A stretch of 64,000 nucleotides of DNA from Edaphobacter flagellatus. GTDB lineage: Bacteria; Acidobacteriota; Terriglobia; Terriglobales; Acidobacteriaceae. Each line of letters starts with the position of its first letter. The first letter of the stretch is position 1. Positions 29,841 to 39,391 of the stretch are shown in pieces. The notes beneath the pieces are model-generated. The model was not told where the DNA came from. It worked only from the letters and a program-made list of their open reading frames with translations, and made no database searches. Position numbers and translations under genes: made by a program. The stretch spans positions 3,949,501 to 4,013,500 of the forward strand of contig NZ_CP073697.1 of assembly GCF_025264665.1 (NCBI RefSeq), given 5' to 3'.

Positions 29841-31151
29841 TTAGGGTTCGACGAGTAGAGTGAGGTTTTCGATAGCGCGGACATAGACAGTGCTTCCGGG
29901 GGGTATAGGGGCGGAAGCGGGATTGAGCAGGCGGGCCTGCCAGATTTCGCCGCGAATTTCGACCTGGCCGGTGGGTGAAAGAGAAGTGCGGGCGATGGCG
30001 GAGGCTCCGACCATGGCCTGCGGGCCAATGAGGATTTTGTTGCGGCGAGCGCGCAGGGCGATAAAAGCCAGCGAGAAGGAGATGATGCCGAAGGCGATGC
30101 CGAGAGAGACAGCCGTGGAGGTGTGAACGCGCTGCTCGGGGATGGGGCCGTCGACCAGGGTCAGAAGCCCGAAGATGAGCGACAGGGTTCCGGCGAGGGC
30201 GAGGATGCCGTGGCTGGGGAACTTGGCTTCGAGCACGATGAGGGCAAGCGCAGCGAAGAGAAGAAAGACGGCCGTGTGGTGAATGGGAAGAAGATTGAGG
30301 CCGAAGAGCGCGAGCAGGAAGAGAAGTGTGCCGAGCGATCCGGGGACGATGGTGCCCGGGACGTTGAATTCGAGGTAGATGAGCAGCACGCCGATGACGA
30401 GGGCGAAGACGGCGAGGTCAGGGTTGGCCAGGCGGCTGAGGAGGCGCTCGCGCAGCGAGGGCTGGAGAAAGGAGATGGCCGCTCCTGCGAGATGCAGCGT
30501 TTGTGCGGAGCCGTCGAGGCGATGGATGGGATGGCCATCGAGCTGGTGCAGGAGATCGTCGTCGCTGGATGCGGTGAGATCGATGAGGTTGAGTTTGAGC
30601 GCTTCCTGATCGCTGTAGGATTTTGAGCTGCGGATGGCGTCTTCGGCGGCCTGCAGGTTGCGTCCGCGGCGCGAGGCGTAGGAGCGGAGGAAGGCTGCGG
30701 CGTCGTTTTCGATCTTCTCTTTGAGGACAGGGTCGAGCTGGCGTCCTTCGACGATGGGATGGGCTGCACCGGCATTCGTGCCGGGAGCCATGGCGGCGAC
30801 GTCGGCGGCTTCGAGGATGAAGAAGCCTGCGGAACCGGCGCGGCTGCCAGTCGGTGAGATGTAGATGATGACGGGAACGCGGGAACGCTCGATGGCCTGG
30901 ACGATCTCACGTGTGGAGTCGAGGAGGCCGCCGGGCGTGCCAAGCGAGATGAGGACGGCGGAGGCGTTGCTGCGCGCAGCCTCATCGATACCGCGCTCGA
31001 TATAACTGGCGGAGATGGGCTGGATGGTGTCGTGGAGGGAGAGCTTGAGAACGCGGGGTGCGACGGGTGCGTTTTGTGCGTGGACGGTGATGACGCACAG
31101 GAGAAGTGCAATCAAGGCGAGCAGGGCGCGTTGCGAAGATGGAGGCTTCAT
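29841..31151 (-). CDS. NfeD-family membrane serine protease (ClpP-class/SppA-like)
   Basis: 436 residues. After a signal sequence, a ClpP-fold protease domain (35-200) has ISLGTPGGLLDSTREIV, the nucleophile Ser107 in SRAGSAG and a candidate catalytic Lys146 in KEKIENDAAAFL. Then come four membrane helices (about 232-365) with FNVPGTIVPGSLG and SHGILALAGTLSL, and a C-terminal NfeD OB-fold (about 370-436, ATGEVEIRG-like TGQVEIRGEIWQAR). Members degrade stomatin-like proteins or work on lipid-raft-like structures; no stomatin gene is present here. The start overlaps the upstream TPR gene (ATGA). Confidence 0.88.
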   Translation of the reverse strand: MKPPSSQRALLALIALLLCVITVHAQNAPVAPRVLKLSLHDTIQPISASYIERGIDEAARSNASAVLISLGTPGGLLDSTREIVQAIERSRVPVIIYISPTGSRAGSAGFFILEAADVAAMAPGTNAGAAHPIVEGRQLDPVLKEKIENDAAAFLRSYASRRGRNLQAAEDAIRSSKSYSDQEALKLNLIDLTASSDDDLLHQLDGHPIHRLDGSAQTLHLAGAAISFLQPSLRERLLSRLANPDLAVFALVIGVLLIYLEFNVPGTIVPGSLGTLLFLLALFGLNLLPIHHTAVFLLFAALALIVLEAKFPSHGILALAGTLSLIFGLLTLVDGPIPEQRVHTSTAVSLGIAFGIISFSLAFIALRARRNKILIGPQAMVGASAIARTSLSPTGQVEIRGEIWQARLLNPASAPIPPGSTVYVRAIENLTLLVEP

Positions 31152-32827
31152 GGAAGACTCTGGCCGCGTGCGGCGAGTGCCTGTTTCATGCCGAGAGCGG
31201 CGGTGTTGGTGGGCTCGATTTTGAGAGCCCGGCTGACGTCCGCAGCCGAGGCGGCGGTCTGGTTGTCGTGCAGCTCAAGCCGGGCGAGGACAAGGTAGGC
31301 GGGTGCGTTGGGGCGAAGCTGGATGGAGGCCTGGGCTTCGGTGCGTGCGGCGGCGATATCGCCACTTTGTTCGCGTACCTGGGCGAGTCCGGCGCGGGCT
31401 TCGGCGCTGGAGGTGTTGATGGCGAGCGCGGACTGGAACTGCTGTTCGGCTTCGGGAATAAGGCCCTGGGCGAGATAGTCGCGTCCGAGCTGAACATATT
31501 GCGAGACCTGCTCTGCAGCAGAAAGTGTGGCCATCCGCATGGCGCGCATCTGGTCAAGCTGGAAGGCAGCCTGACGGAAGGAAGCTTCGGAGTAAGTGCG
31601 GCGGATGCGTTCGAGAGGCTCGAAGGTTGGGCCGGAGGCTGGAGCTGGTTTTGTTGCACTGGTGGTTGTGGCGGTGGGTTTCGACGCGGGCAGTGCAATG
31701 GGAGCGGGTGGGCGTCCGAAGGCGATGAGGGCCTTCAGCTCGGGTGCTTCGGTGTCGTTGGGACGAAGACGGAGAACCTGGTTGACCTCGTCCTGAGCGC
31801 GGGCGAAGTTTCCCTGACGCCAGAGCGAGACGGCGAGGTTGTAGTGGAAGTCGGCGTCGTTGGGGTCGGCAGCGACGGCCCGCTCGAAGAGCGCTGTGGC
31901 GTTGTGGCCCTGGCGTGCGGAAGCGACGGCCTGATTGTTGATGACCTCAGGTAGAGGAAGGCGGCCGGCGACGAAGGTGAATGCTTTTTCGGCGTCGGCG
32001 TAGCGGGCGGAGTTGAAGCGTGCGAGACCGAGGTAGAAGTTTGCCTCCAGCGCGCGGCGGTCGGCAACAGGGATGCGCGCGAGAGTCTGGGAGGCGTGAT
32101 CGTAATCGCGATCGGTGTACTGCGCTTTGCCCAGTGCGAGCAGCGCGGCGGCGTAGCTGGGCGACTCCTGCACGGCGAGCTGGAGGCGCTTGAGGCGCTC
32201 CTGTGGGGTGGCGGCGGCGATGCCGCGAATGTAGTTTTCGAAGGCGCTGAGTTTTACCTGGCCGGGAGCGGCAAGGAAAGTCTGTTCTGCGACATTGAAG
32301 CGCGGGTCGATTTGACGTGCGATCTTCCAGGCGATCGCGTTCTGTACGTCGAAGAGGCGAGTCAGCTCACTAGAGTCTTCGAGAGGCGAGGACATGCGCA
32401 GATTATTGACTTCGAGAACCTGGGCCTGGACAGAGATGCGTCCGTTGGCGACGTTGTAGCTGCCGATGATGACGTAGTTGGCGTCGAGCGTTTGCGCGAT
32501 ACGGATGGTGGTGGCGCGGGTGGGGCGGAAGTCGGTGGGAAGTCCGAGGTGGTCGAGTGCGTACTGACGGTCGTCGCGGGAGATGGTGAGGAATCCGGCG
32601 GAGTTGAGGCGCTGGTTGAGGGTGTCGGGGAAGGACTCGCCGATCCAGCCGAGGTCGGACTGACCGGAGCGGTTGTCGAAGGGAAGGACCAGCACGACGC
32701 GGCCGGTGGGGCCTGCGGCGTCGGCGCTTTGCATGGGAGCTGCGTGCGAGGCGAGTGCTACGCAGAAGAGAACGAGCAGGAGCAAGAGGCGCGAGAGACC
32801 CGAACGAAGATCAGTGAGCTGGTGCAC
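31148..32827 (-). CDS. Exported TPR protein with N-terminal TolB/FlgO-like domain
   Basis: 559 residues. Signal peptide 1-29 (cleavage near SHA-AP), then a 150-residue domain beginning VVLVLPFDNRSGQSDLGWIGESF, of the type found in front of TPR regions in adenylate-cyclase-associated and FlgO-like lipoproteins. From about 200 to the end at least seven TPR-like helical repeats can be seen (for example DFHYNLAVSLWRQGNFARAQDEV and AEARAGLAQVREQSGDIAAARTEA). Predicted periplasmic scaffold. Translationally coupled to the protease gene downstream, suggesting a joint envelope function. Confidence 0.78.
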   Translation of the reverse strand: MHQLTDLRSGLSRLLLLLVLFCVALASHAAPMQSADAAGPTGRVVLVLPFDNRSGQSDLGWIGESFPDTLNQRLNSAGFLTISRDDRQYALDHLGLPTDFRPTRATTIRIAQTLDANYVIIGSYNVANGRISVQAQVLEVNNLRMSSPLEDSSELTRLFDVQNAIAWKIARQIDPRFNVAEQTFLAAPGQVKLSAFENYIRGIAAATPQERLKRLQLAVQESPSYAAALLALGKAQYTDRDYDHASQTLARIPVADRRALEANFYLGLARFNSARYADAEKAFTFVAGRLPLPEVINNQAVASARQGHNATALFERAVAADPNDADFHYNLAVSLWRQGNFARAQDEVNQVLRLRPNDTEAPELKALIAFGRPPAPIALPASKPTATTTSATKPAPASGPTFEPLERIRRTYSEASFRQAAFQLDQMRAMRMATLSAAEQVSQYVQLGRDYLAQGLIPEAEQQFQSALAINTSSAEARAGLAQVREQSGDIAAARTEAQASIQLRPNAPAYLVLARLELHDNQTAASAADVSRALKIEPTNTAALGMKQALAARGQSLP

Positions 32828-32959
32828 AGCTTGAGTATAGAAGGGTGGCTGCTCCTCTGTAGATTTCGAATCATGTTACCTGAGAGAAGCCTTGCGCTGG
32901 TAAGCTTCCAGACGAGTTGAAGGTTGCTCAACGAAAGAGTCCGGTTTTGAGGAGGATGG

Positions 32960-34297
32960 ATGTACAGGTGGTTGGGTGCGGCGTGTGTGGCATTGTTTCT
33001 TGGACTGGGATGTGCGAACGATGTGGAGGGCCAGCAGGGAATACGGCATAAGGTGGTGGTGATCAGCCTGGATGCTTTTGGAGCGGAGAGTCTTCGGGAC
33101 CCGCATCTTCCTGCGCCGACACTGCATGCGCTGATGCAGGCAGGCTCTTATGCCAGGGCAATGCGTCCGATCAATCCCACGGTGACATGGCCGAATCACA
33201 CGGCAATGATCTCGGGAGTCAATGCGAGCAGACATCATGTGCTGGTGAATGGGCTGGTTGTGAACCAGAGGCAGGACACGGCTCCGAAGATTGAGCCGCA
33301 CACGCCGAAATCGGAGCTGGTTGCTGTGCCTACCGTGTATGACGCTGCGCATAAAGCCGGGCTGACGACTGCGGAGGTCGACTGGGTTGCGATTGAGAAG
33401 GCAGATGGCATCACATGGCGGTTCACCGAGTACAGCGATGCGAATGGCGAGATTGAGCACGACCTGATGCAGCAGGGCACGCTGACTGCGGACGATCTGG
33501 CCCACTTCAACAAGCCGTCGCAGGCGTGGCGCGATCGCGTCTATGGGCTTGCGGCAGTGGACATCATTAAGAAGCACCATCCTGACCTGATGCTGCTGCA
33601 CTTTCTTGCTCTGGACAGCATTGAGCATCAGACCGGCTATGGCAATAACTCGGGCATCAACACGATTGCTTTTCTGGATGACCGGGTGCGCGACGTGGTT
33701 GAGGCTGTGCGCGAAGCAGGCGATCTGCCGAATACGACGTTTCTTATCGTCTCCGATCATGGCCAGATGAGCGTTCATCATCATCTCGATGCAAATCTGC
33801 TGCTTAAGCAGGCAGGCTTGCAGGGACAGGCGGCCAGCAATACAGCTTTTGCAATTCCTGAAGGCGGATATGCGCTGATCTACCAGAAGCAGGCGACTGC
33901 GGAGTCGACGGCTGCGCTAAAGGCCCTCTTTACGGGCAAGCCCGGAGTTCGCGCTGTGTTGAGTCCGGCAGAGGCGGCTAAAGATGGATGGCCGACGCCG
34001 ACGCAGACCAGCCAGGCTCCCGATCTTTTGATCTATGCGGAGAATGGCTATGCGTTTTCCGGTGTGGGCAACGGGGAGTTTGTCTCGGATGCGAAGGAGA
34101 GCGGAGCGCATGGCTACCCCAACACGGAGCCGCTGATGAAAGAGATATTCATTGCATCGGGCGCGGGAATTGCGAAGAAGGGCGAGATTGCGGAGTTCGA
34201 CAACGTCGATGTTGCACCGACGATTGCACGGTTGCTGAATGTGCCGTTGACGAACATTGACGGCAAGGCGCTGGAGGAGATTCTGACAGGGAAGTAG
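32960..34297 (+). CDS. Exported type I phosphodiesterase/nucleotide pyrophosphatase
   Basis: Alkaline-phosphatase superfamily enzyme, 445 residues with a signal peptide (cleavage probably after residue 24-25; the Cys18 context GLGC is a poor lipobox). Metal and nucleophile residues: Asp38 in VVVISLDAFG, nucleophile Thr76 in NPTVTWPNH, LALDSIEH, SDHGQM, and a later HGYPNTEPLM. It fits ectonucleotide pyrophosphatase/phosphodiesterase proteins (AlkP-like NPP). It acts in the periplasm on phosphodiesters; natural substrate unknown. Its stop abuts the stop of the convergent glycosyltransferase gene. Confidence 0.87.
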   Translation: MYRWLGAACVALFLGLGCANDVEGQQGIRHKVVVISLDAFGAESLRDPHLPAPTLHALMQAGSYARAMRPINPTVTWPNHTAMISGVNASRHHVLVNGLVVNQRQDTAPKIEPHTPKSELVAVPTVYDAAHKAGLTTAEVDWVAIEKADGITWRFTEYSDANGEIEHDLMQQGTLTADDLAHFNKPSQAWRDRVYGLAAVDIIKKHHPDLMLLHFLALDSIEHQTGYGNNSGINTIAFLDDRVRDVVEAVREAGDLPNTTFLIVSDHGQMSVHHHLDANLLLKQAGLQGQAASNTAFAIPEGGYALIYQKQATAESTAALKALFTGKPGVRAVLSPAEAAKDGWPTPTQTSQAPDLLIYAENGYAFSGVGNGEFVSDAKESGAHGYPNTEPLMKEIFIASGAGIAKKGEIAEFDNVDVAPTIARLLNVPLTNIDGKALEEILTGK

Positions 34298-35887
34298 TTA
34301 CTGCTGCGGAGCGATGAGCGAGGCATTGACGGCGCGTGGGAAGCGGAGCACAGCGGCCCACTCGCCTTTGCGGCGCGCCTGCCAGACGATTTCGCCGTGG
34401 AGCAGAGCGGCGGCTTCGGTGGGCGAGAGGTCGTGGTGAAAGTCGAAGTACTTCTCATCGGACTGGCGGTTGGCGCGTCCGAGGTCGATGCGGTTGGCGG
34501 GTGGCTCCCACTTGGTGGAGAAGAGGAGCGCGGTGTCGTAAGCGCCGGGGTCCTGGGCTGCGCTTTCGATCTGGTCGATAGCGAAGTTCTGGAGCTGGAC
34601 GGTCTTGAGCGGACTACGAATGTACCCGAGCTCGGGGCGCGACATCTCGGCAGTGGCGGGCCAGGCGGAGAGTACGATGGCCTGCGGATAACGATGCGCA
34701 ATGACCGAGATGGCCTGCTGGTGGAGAACGATCATGTCGCGGTAGGTGAGGTTGTCCTCAGGCGCGAAGGCGTAGGGCGGGTTGATCCAGATGCCTGCGA
34801 GGAAGGCCACAAAGCTGAGCGCGGCGAGTGTCCACCACTGCTTGAGATGGCGTTGCCATGTGACGACGCAGAGCAGGAGGACGAGGGGATACATCGGCAG
34901 CAGATAGCGCGTGAGCAGAGCACCGCCGAGCACCGAGAAGGCGATCCAGTTGGCGATAAGGACGGTCGCGATGGCTTCGAGCGAACGGCGCGAGAGGGCC
35001 TGCGCCGCGGTTCGTACCGGCATGAAGAGGACGGCGATAGCGCAGGCGGCAGGGACGTACATGTTCATGTGCGTCGTGAGGTGGAGGAGGCGATGCCAGA
35101 GCGAGAGCAGGATGCGGTGTACACCGAGATTCGCAGTCGCGTTGTAGCGAAGATATTCGGGGTTGCCGAAGGTGAAGCCAGTCTGGTGGCGATGATAGGC
35201 ATACCAGGCGATGAGCGGGATCAGCGGTGAGAGCAGCGAGGCGATCCAGAGAAGATGGGCGCGACGCTGCGCTGCGTTGGCGCATTGGCGATAAAGCAGG
35301 GTGGTTTCGTAGACGGCCAGCGCAAGCGGTGTAACGATGGCGGTTTCTTTCGACAACGCGGCAAAGGAGAAGAGTGCGGAGGCGAGGATCTGATTGTCGG
35401 CTCCGGGCTCAAGGTAAAGCGCAAGGCCCCACAGGGTAAATGCGGCGGCGAAGATGTCGGCGTGTGCGAGTGTGCTCTGCGCGAACCAGACGGGATAGGT
35501 GGCGGTGAGCAATGTGACTGCGATGGCGGCGGGTGTGTTGAGCAGCGACCGCGTGAGCCGAAAGACGGCGAGGAGTGCGGCGGCAGCGATCATGACGACC
35601 AGCGTGCGCGTTCCGCTAACGACGAAGCCGGAGAGATGCCACCAGGAGGCAAGCAGGATGGACGGCAGCGGAGGATGTGCGTTGGTGAGCGTTGTTTGCG
35701 GAATGAGGGAGCCGGTGCGGAAGAAGTCCCACGCGGCGGGAATGTAGTAGCCGGCCTCGTCCCAGAAGTAGGGCAGGCGAAGGAGGGTGATGTGCGAGAG
35801 ATAGACCGCGGCGAAGAATAGCGGATAGAGCATCCCGAGTGAGATGTCCTTTGCGCGTTCTCGTCGTCGGCTCAATGCGGATATCAC
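34298..35887 (-). CDS. GT39-type membrane glycosyltransferase
   Basis: 529 residues, about 10-11 membrane helices. The first loop contains RLPYFWDEAGYYIPAAW with the catalytic acidic pair of the PMT superfamily, then TNAHPPLPSILLASWW. The C-terminal 130 residues are soluble. GTG at 35887 opens the frame; an ATG at MLYPLF (residue 19) is an alternative just before the first helix. It is the second such enzyme in the window and shares the general architecture but not close sequence with the one at 26013. Follows the DUF3467 gene by 24 bases on the same strand. Confidence 0.8.
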   Translation of the reverse strand: MISALSRRRERAKDISLGMLYPLFFAAVYLSHITLLRLPYFWDEAGYYIPAAWDFFRTGSLIPQTTLTNAHPPLPSILLASWWHLSGFVVSGTRTLVVMIAAAALLAVFRLTRSLLNTPAAIAVTLLTATYPVWFAQSTLAHADIFAAAFTLWGLALYLEPGADNQILASALFSFAALSKETAIVTPLALAVYETTLLYRQCANAAQRRAHLLWIASLLSPLIPLIAWYAYHRHQTGFTFGNPEYLRYNATANLGVHRILLSLWHRLLHLTTHMNMYVPAACAIAVLFMPVRTAAQALSRRSLEAIATVLIANWIAFSVLGGALLTRYLLPMYPLVLLLCVVTWQRHLKQWWTLAALSFVAFLAGIWINPPYAFAPEDNLTYRDMIVLHQQAISVIAHRYPQAIVLSAWPATAEMSRPELGYIRSPLKTVQLQNFAIDQIESAAQDPGAYDTALLFSTKWEPPANRIDLGRANRQSDEKYFDFHHDLSPTEAAALLHGEIVWQARRKGEWAAVLRFPRAVNASLIAPQQ

Positions 35888-35911
35888 GCGCTGTTCGTCG
35901 GGCTTGATTGA

Positions 35912-36217
35912 TTAGTGGACGGGACCGCCCGGCTGAGGAACCTGCTGATCGAGAGCGATGGTCCCGAAAGCCTGTTCATACTGGGCGAGATTGCTGTTCA
36001 GCACGTTCGACAGGGCTTTCGCCTGCTGTGGACTGAGATAGATGCCCTGGAAATTTTTGATGTTGATCTCATCCGGGCTTTCCTGGCTAAGGGTGCCGAA
36101 GACGAGCAGGAAGTCCCAGACGGACATGCGAACCTGAACGCTGTTGGCGTAGCCGTCGCGGTAGTCGGGTGTGGTGGTGAGATTAACCTTAGGCTCTACG
36201 GGTTTCGGCTGGCTCAT
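35912..36217 (-). CDS. DUF3467 protein
   Basis: 101 residues; the family's central block is visible as YANSVQVRMSVWDFLLVFGTL followed by INIKNFQGIYLSPQQAKAL and LNSNLAQYEQAFG. No signal peptide or membrane segment. Function unknown. It lies just downstream of tRNA-Leu on the same strand and upstream of the GT39 gene. Confidence 0.83.
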   Translation of the reverse strand: MSQPKPVEPKVNLTTTPDYRDGYANSVQVRMSVWDFLLVFGTLSQESPDEINIKNFQGIYLSPQQAKALSNVLNSNLAQYEQAFGTIALDQQVPQPGGPVH

Positions 36218-36242
36218 ACGTCTGCTTTCAACGGTAAAGATT

Positions 36243-36327
36243 TGGTGCGAAAGGGGGGACTTGAACCCCCACGGATTGCTCCGCCAGATCCTAAGTCTGG
36301 TGCGTCTGCCAATTCCGCCACTTTCGC
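36243..36327 (-). tRNA. tRNA-Leu(UAG)
   Basis: Cloverleaf on the minus strand: acceptor arms GCGAAAG and CTTTCGC, anticodon stem CCAGA/TCTGG around loop CTTAGGA (anticodon TAG), a variable arm CGGAGCAATCCG typical of class II leucine tRNAs, T loop TTCAAGT, and an encoded CCA end at 36243-36245. Reads CUN leucine codons. Confidence 0.97.
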
Positions 36328-36403
36328 AAGGATCGATACGGTTGGTATCGGATCAACATGTTGAATTGTATCGTGTCTGTCGGTCTATGGAGATCATCGC
36401 GCA

Positions 36404-37831
36404 TTAAACCGGGTTGACTTCCATTTCGGGCTGGCGATGACCGCTTGTGGTTGCTCCTGCATCGTGGGAGAGGCCGAGGGCATCGAAGACCGGACCGAGC
36501 GACAGCAGAGCAATCACGAGAATGGCGATGCGGAAGTCGCGTAGCTGGGGTGCCGCAGCAGAGTGGCCATGTGCGTGGGCGACCATGCGGAGCGTGATGG
36601 CGCCGACGGCGACTCCCATGCCCATGCTGAGCTGCATGATGGCGCTGAGGAAGCCGTTGGCCCGGCTCATGCGGCTGGGGGAAATCTCGGAGTAGGCAAG
36701 CGTGGTCATGCAGGTGAATTCAAGCGAACGGCATGCCCCGTGAGAGAACAGTATGGCGACGATCAGAGCCGGGGGCGTTGACGGACTAAGTGCCGCGCAG
36801 AGGGCCATCGATGCCGTAGTGATGAGGCCATTGACGATAAGCAACTTACGGAAACCGTAGCGCCGGAGCAGCTGGATGACGATGGACTTCATGCTGAGAT
36901 CGCCGGCGAAGAGTGCAAGCAGATAGAGTCCCGATCGAAAGGCGCTGAGGCCGAAAGAGATCTGGAACATGAGCGGCAGCAGGAAGGGAAGCACGGAGAC
37001 GGAGATGCGGAAGAGGCTGGCTCCGTAGATGGAGAGAGAGTAGCTCTTCAGCTTCATCGATTCGAGATCGATGAAGGAGGTCGCTGGCCTGCGACGAGCG
37101 CAGACGATGGCCGCTGCTCCGCTGAGCAGACTGAGCACGAGGATGGAGACCGGATTTTGCCAGTGCACGCCTTCTCCACCGAGCTTCTCCATGGCATAGA
37201 CCGCGCCTGAAGAGGCTGCCCCGCCGAGCGCGAAGGTGATCCAGTCGAAGGAGTGTATCTCCTCGGTGCGGACGTTTTCGATCCAGAGCTGTGTCAGGAT
37301 GAGCGCCGCGATTCCCAGGGGGAGATTCAGGAAGAAGATCCAGTGCCAGCTCCAGTAGGTGGTGATGAAGCCGCCGATGGCAGGGCCGAGGACGAGCGCG
37401 GTCAGGCCCGGCCAGGAGATGTAGGCGATGGCCTGCGCCAGCTGGTCCTTCGGTGTATTGCGCAGGACGATCAGACGGCCGACCGGAACCATCATGGCTC
37501 CGCCGATGCCCTGGAGAATGCGCATGAGCGTGAACTGGGTGAGCGTGTGCGAGAGACCGCAGAAGAGGGAGGCAAGCGTAAAGGTAAGGATCGCCGCAGA
37601 GAAAACTGAGCGCGAGCCGAAGCGGTCGGCCACCCAGCCGCTGATGGGGATAAATACGGCAAGTGTCAGCAGATAAGCGGTCATACCAATATTCAGGTTG
37701 ACGGCGCCTACGTGAAAGCTGAGGGCCATCTGCGGCAGTGCCGTGGCGATAATCGTACCGTCCAGGTTCTCCATGAAGAATGCCCCCGCAACGAGGGAGG
37801 TGACATAGAGCGTGGAGCGATGCTTCGTCAT
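36404..37831 (-). CDS. DHA2-family MFS drug:H+ antiporter (EmrB/QacA/HsrA-like)
   Basis: 475 residues with 14 predicted helices. Motif D1-like LDGTIIATALPQM in the first helix region, motif A GWVADRFGSRSVF, and the antiporter motif C LVLGPAIGGFITTYWSWHWIFFLNLP identify the 14-spanner exporter group. No membrane-fusion or TetR regulator gene is next to it. Substrate range unknown. Confidence 0.88.
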   Translation of the reverse strand: MTKHRSTLYVTSLVAGAFFMENLDGTIIATALPQMALSFHVGAVNLNIGMTAYLLTLAVFIPISGWVADRFGSRSVFSAAILTFTLASLFCGLSHTLTQFTLMRILQGIGGAMMVPVGRLIVLRNTPKDQLAQAIAYISWPGLTALVLGPAIGGFITTYWSWHWIFFLNLPLGIAALILTQLWIENVRTEEIHSFDWITFALGGAASSGAVYAMEKLGGEGVHWQNPVSILVLSLLSGAAAIVCARRRPATSFIDLESMKLKSYSLSIYGASLFRISVSVLPFLLPLMFQISFGLSAFRSGLYLLALFAGDLSMKSIVIQLLRRYGFRKLLIVNGLITTASMALCAALSPSTPPALIVAILFSHGACRSLEFTCMTTLAYSEISPSRMSRANGFLSAIMQLSMGMGVAVGAITLRMVAHAHGHSAAAPQLRDFRIAILVIALLSLGPVFDALGLSHDAGATTSGHRQPEMEVNPV

Positions 37832-38053
37832 ATCTTAAGTTTACGAAACATGCGATGTGGTAGGGCTTGGGCGGCTGCGGGCGGTATCTTTTTAGGCTAT
37901 TCAGCGGAGAGGGTTTGCAGGGCAACTAAGACATATGGCCCTTGCGTGTCGTTATTGCCGGTCGATACCATTCGGGGTGCTACGCAAAATTGCGGGCGAA
38001 ATCTTAGATTTGCAAACGCAGGCGGCCTCTTTCAGTCGGCTGCCAGGAGCATG

Positions 38054-39346
38054 ATGTCCGACGAACGCCGTACACGGATCCGATTTTTTCTCGCCTTTTG
38101 GCTCTTTGTTCTTAGCGGAGTAGCCTTTCTCGACCGCACCAATCTGTCTATTGCAGGTCTTGCCATCAGCCAGGAATACGGGCTGGGCAACCAGCGCCTG
38201 GGATGGATTTTCAGCGCCTTTCTGATCGGTTATGCGGGCTTTCAGCTGCCGGCCGGATGGCTGGCTGCGCGGTTCGGTCCACGGCGCGTGCTGACGCTGG
38301 GCGTCGTATGGTGGGGAGTCGCTACGGCCCTGACGGCTATGTTGCCCTCAGGCATTTCACACGCGGTCTTGCTGCTGATCTCCATTCGCTTTGCTCTGGG
38401 TGCGGGTGAGGCTGTGATCTATCCTGCGGCGAACCAGTTTGTGGCTCGCTGGGTGCCACTGGAGGAACGCGGCCTTATTAATGGACTGATCTTTGCAGGA
38501 GTAGGCGCGGGCAGCGGTCTGACGCCTCCGCTGCTGGCATGGATCATTAAGAATCAGGGATGGCGCGCTGCCTTCTGGTTCAGCGCCATTATTGGAGCGA
38601 TTGCCGGCCTCGTATGGTGGTATGCCGCGCGGGATACTCCTGAAGAGCATCCTGCCGTCTCGCAGGCGGAGTTGCGCGAGATTCGCGATGGACTGAGCTA
38701 TACGCCTGTTGGAGCTGCTGCGCCAGCCGGGCAGCAGAAACAGATCTCGTGGAGCGCCATCTTGCATCGCCGCGACCTGCCTGCACTCATGATCGGCTAC
38801 TTCAGTTTCGGCTATATCGCGTGGATCTTCTTCAGCTGGTTCTTCCTGTATATGACGCAGGCGCGTGGGTTCGATCCGAAGTCGAGTGCGTTCTATACGA
38901 TGTTTCCGTTCCTTGCGATGACGGTCTTCTGTCTTGCAGGTGGTGTGCTGAGTGACAGGCTGACGTTGAAGTATGGACTGCGTGTGGGGCGTTGCTGGCT
39001 TGCCTCGATCGCACTTCTGGCCACCGCGGTGTTTCTTGTGTTGGGATCGCAGGTTGCCAGCCCACAGCTTGCCGGCATTATTCTTGCGTGCGGCGCGGGC
39101 TCAATGTATCTCTCGCAGAGCTCCTTCTGGTCGGTCTCGAACGATATCGCGGGGCGTAGCTCAGGCATATTTTCGAGTATGGTCAACATGGGCGGACAGA
39201 TCGGCGGTGCTGTAACGGCCTCTCTGACTCCGTGGATTGCGCAGCGTTTCGGCTGGACGACATCGTTTGCGGTGGCTGCAGCACTCTCCATTTTGGGAGC
39301 GATCTGCTGGATGACGGTGCATCCTGAGCGTCCGCTGGATGCCTGA
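38054..39346 (+). CDS. ACS-family MFS transporter (sugar-acid/organic-anion type)
   Basis: 430 residues, 12 helices. N-terminal RTNLSIAGLAISQEYGL, motif GWIFSAFLIGYAGFQLPAGWLAARFGPRRVL, and FALGAGEAVIYPAANQFVARWVP match anion:cation symporters such as galactonate and hexuronate carriers. The ATG at 38054 lies 4 bases after AGGAG; the ATG at 38051 is too close to it. It is 45 bases upstream of a two-component system and the exported enzyme cluster, so it may carry that pathway's acidic product into the cytoplasm; this is inference from position. Confidence 0.85.
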   Translation: MSDERRTRIRFFLAFWLFVLSGVAFLDRTNLSIAGLAISQEYGLGNQRLGWIFSAFLIGYAGFQLPAGWLAARFGPRRVLTLGVVWWGVATALTAMLPSGISHAVLLLISIRFALGAGEAVIYPAANQFVARWVPLEERGLINGLIFAGVGAGSGLTPPLLAWIIKNQGWRAAFWFSAIIGAIAGLVWWYAARDTPEEHPAVSQAELREIRDGLSYTPVGAAAPAGQQKQISWSAILHRRDLPALMIGYFSFGYIAWIFFSWFFLYMTQARGFDPKSSAFYTMFPFLAMTVFCLAGGVLSDRLTLKYGLRVGRCWLASIALLATAVFLVLGSQVASPQLAGIILACGAGSMYLSQSSFWSVSNDIAGRSSGIFSSMVNMGGQIGGAVTASLTPWIAQRFGWTTSFAVAAALSILGAICWMTVHPERPLDA

Positions 39347-39391
39347 GGAGTTTGTAGCGCCGATGTTAGAGCGAGGCGAGTGGGGTTGCAG

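Noticed and set aside
37925..37943. Fourth copy of the TAGGTCA-type operator upstream of the ACS transporter
   Set aside because: CTAAGACATATGGCCCTTG matches the arms at only about 5 and 4 of 7 positions; too weak to count.
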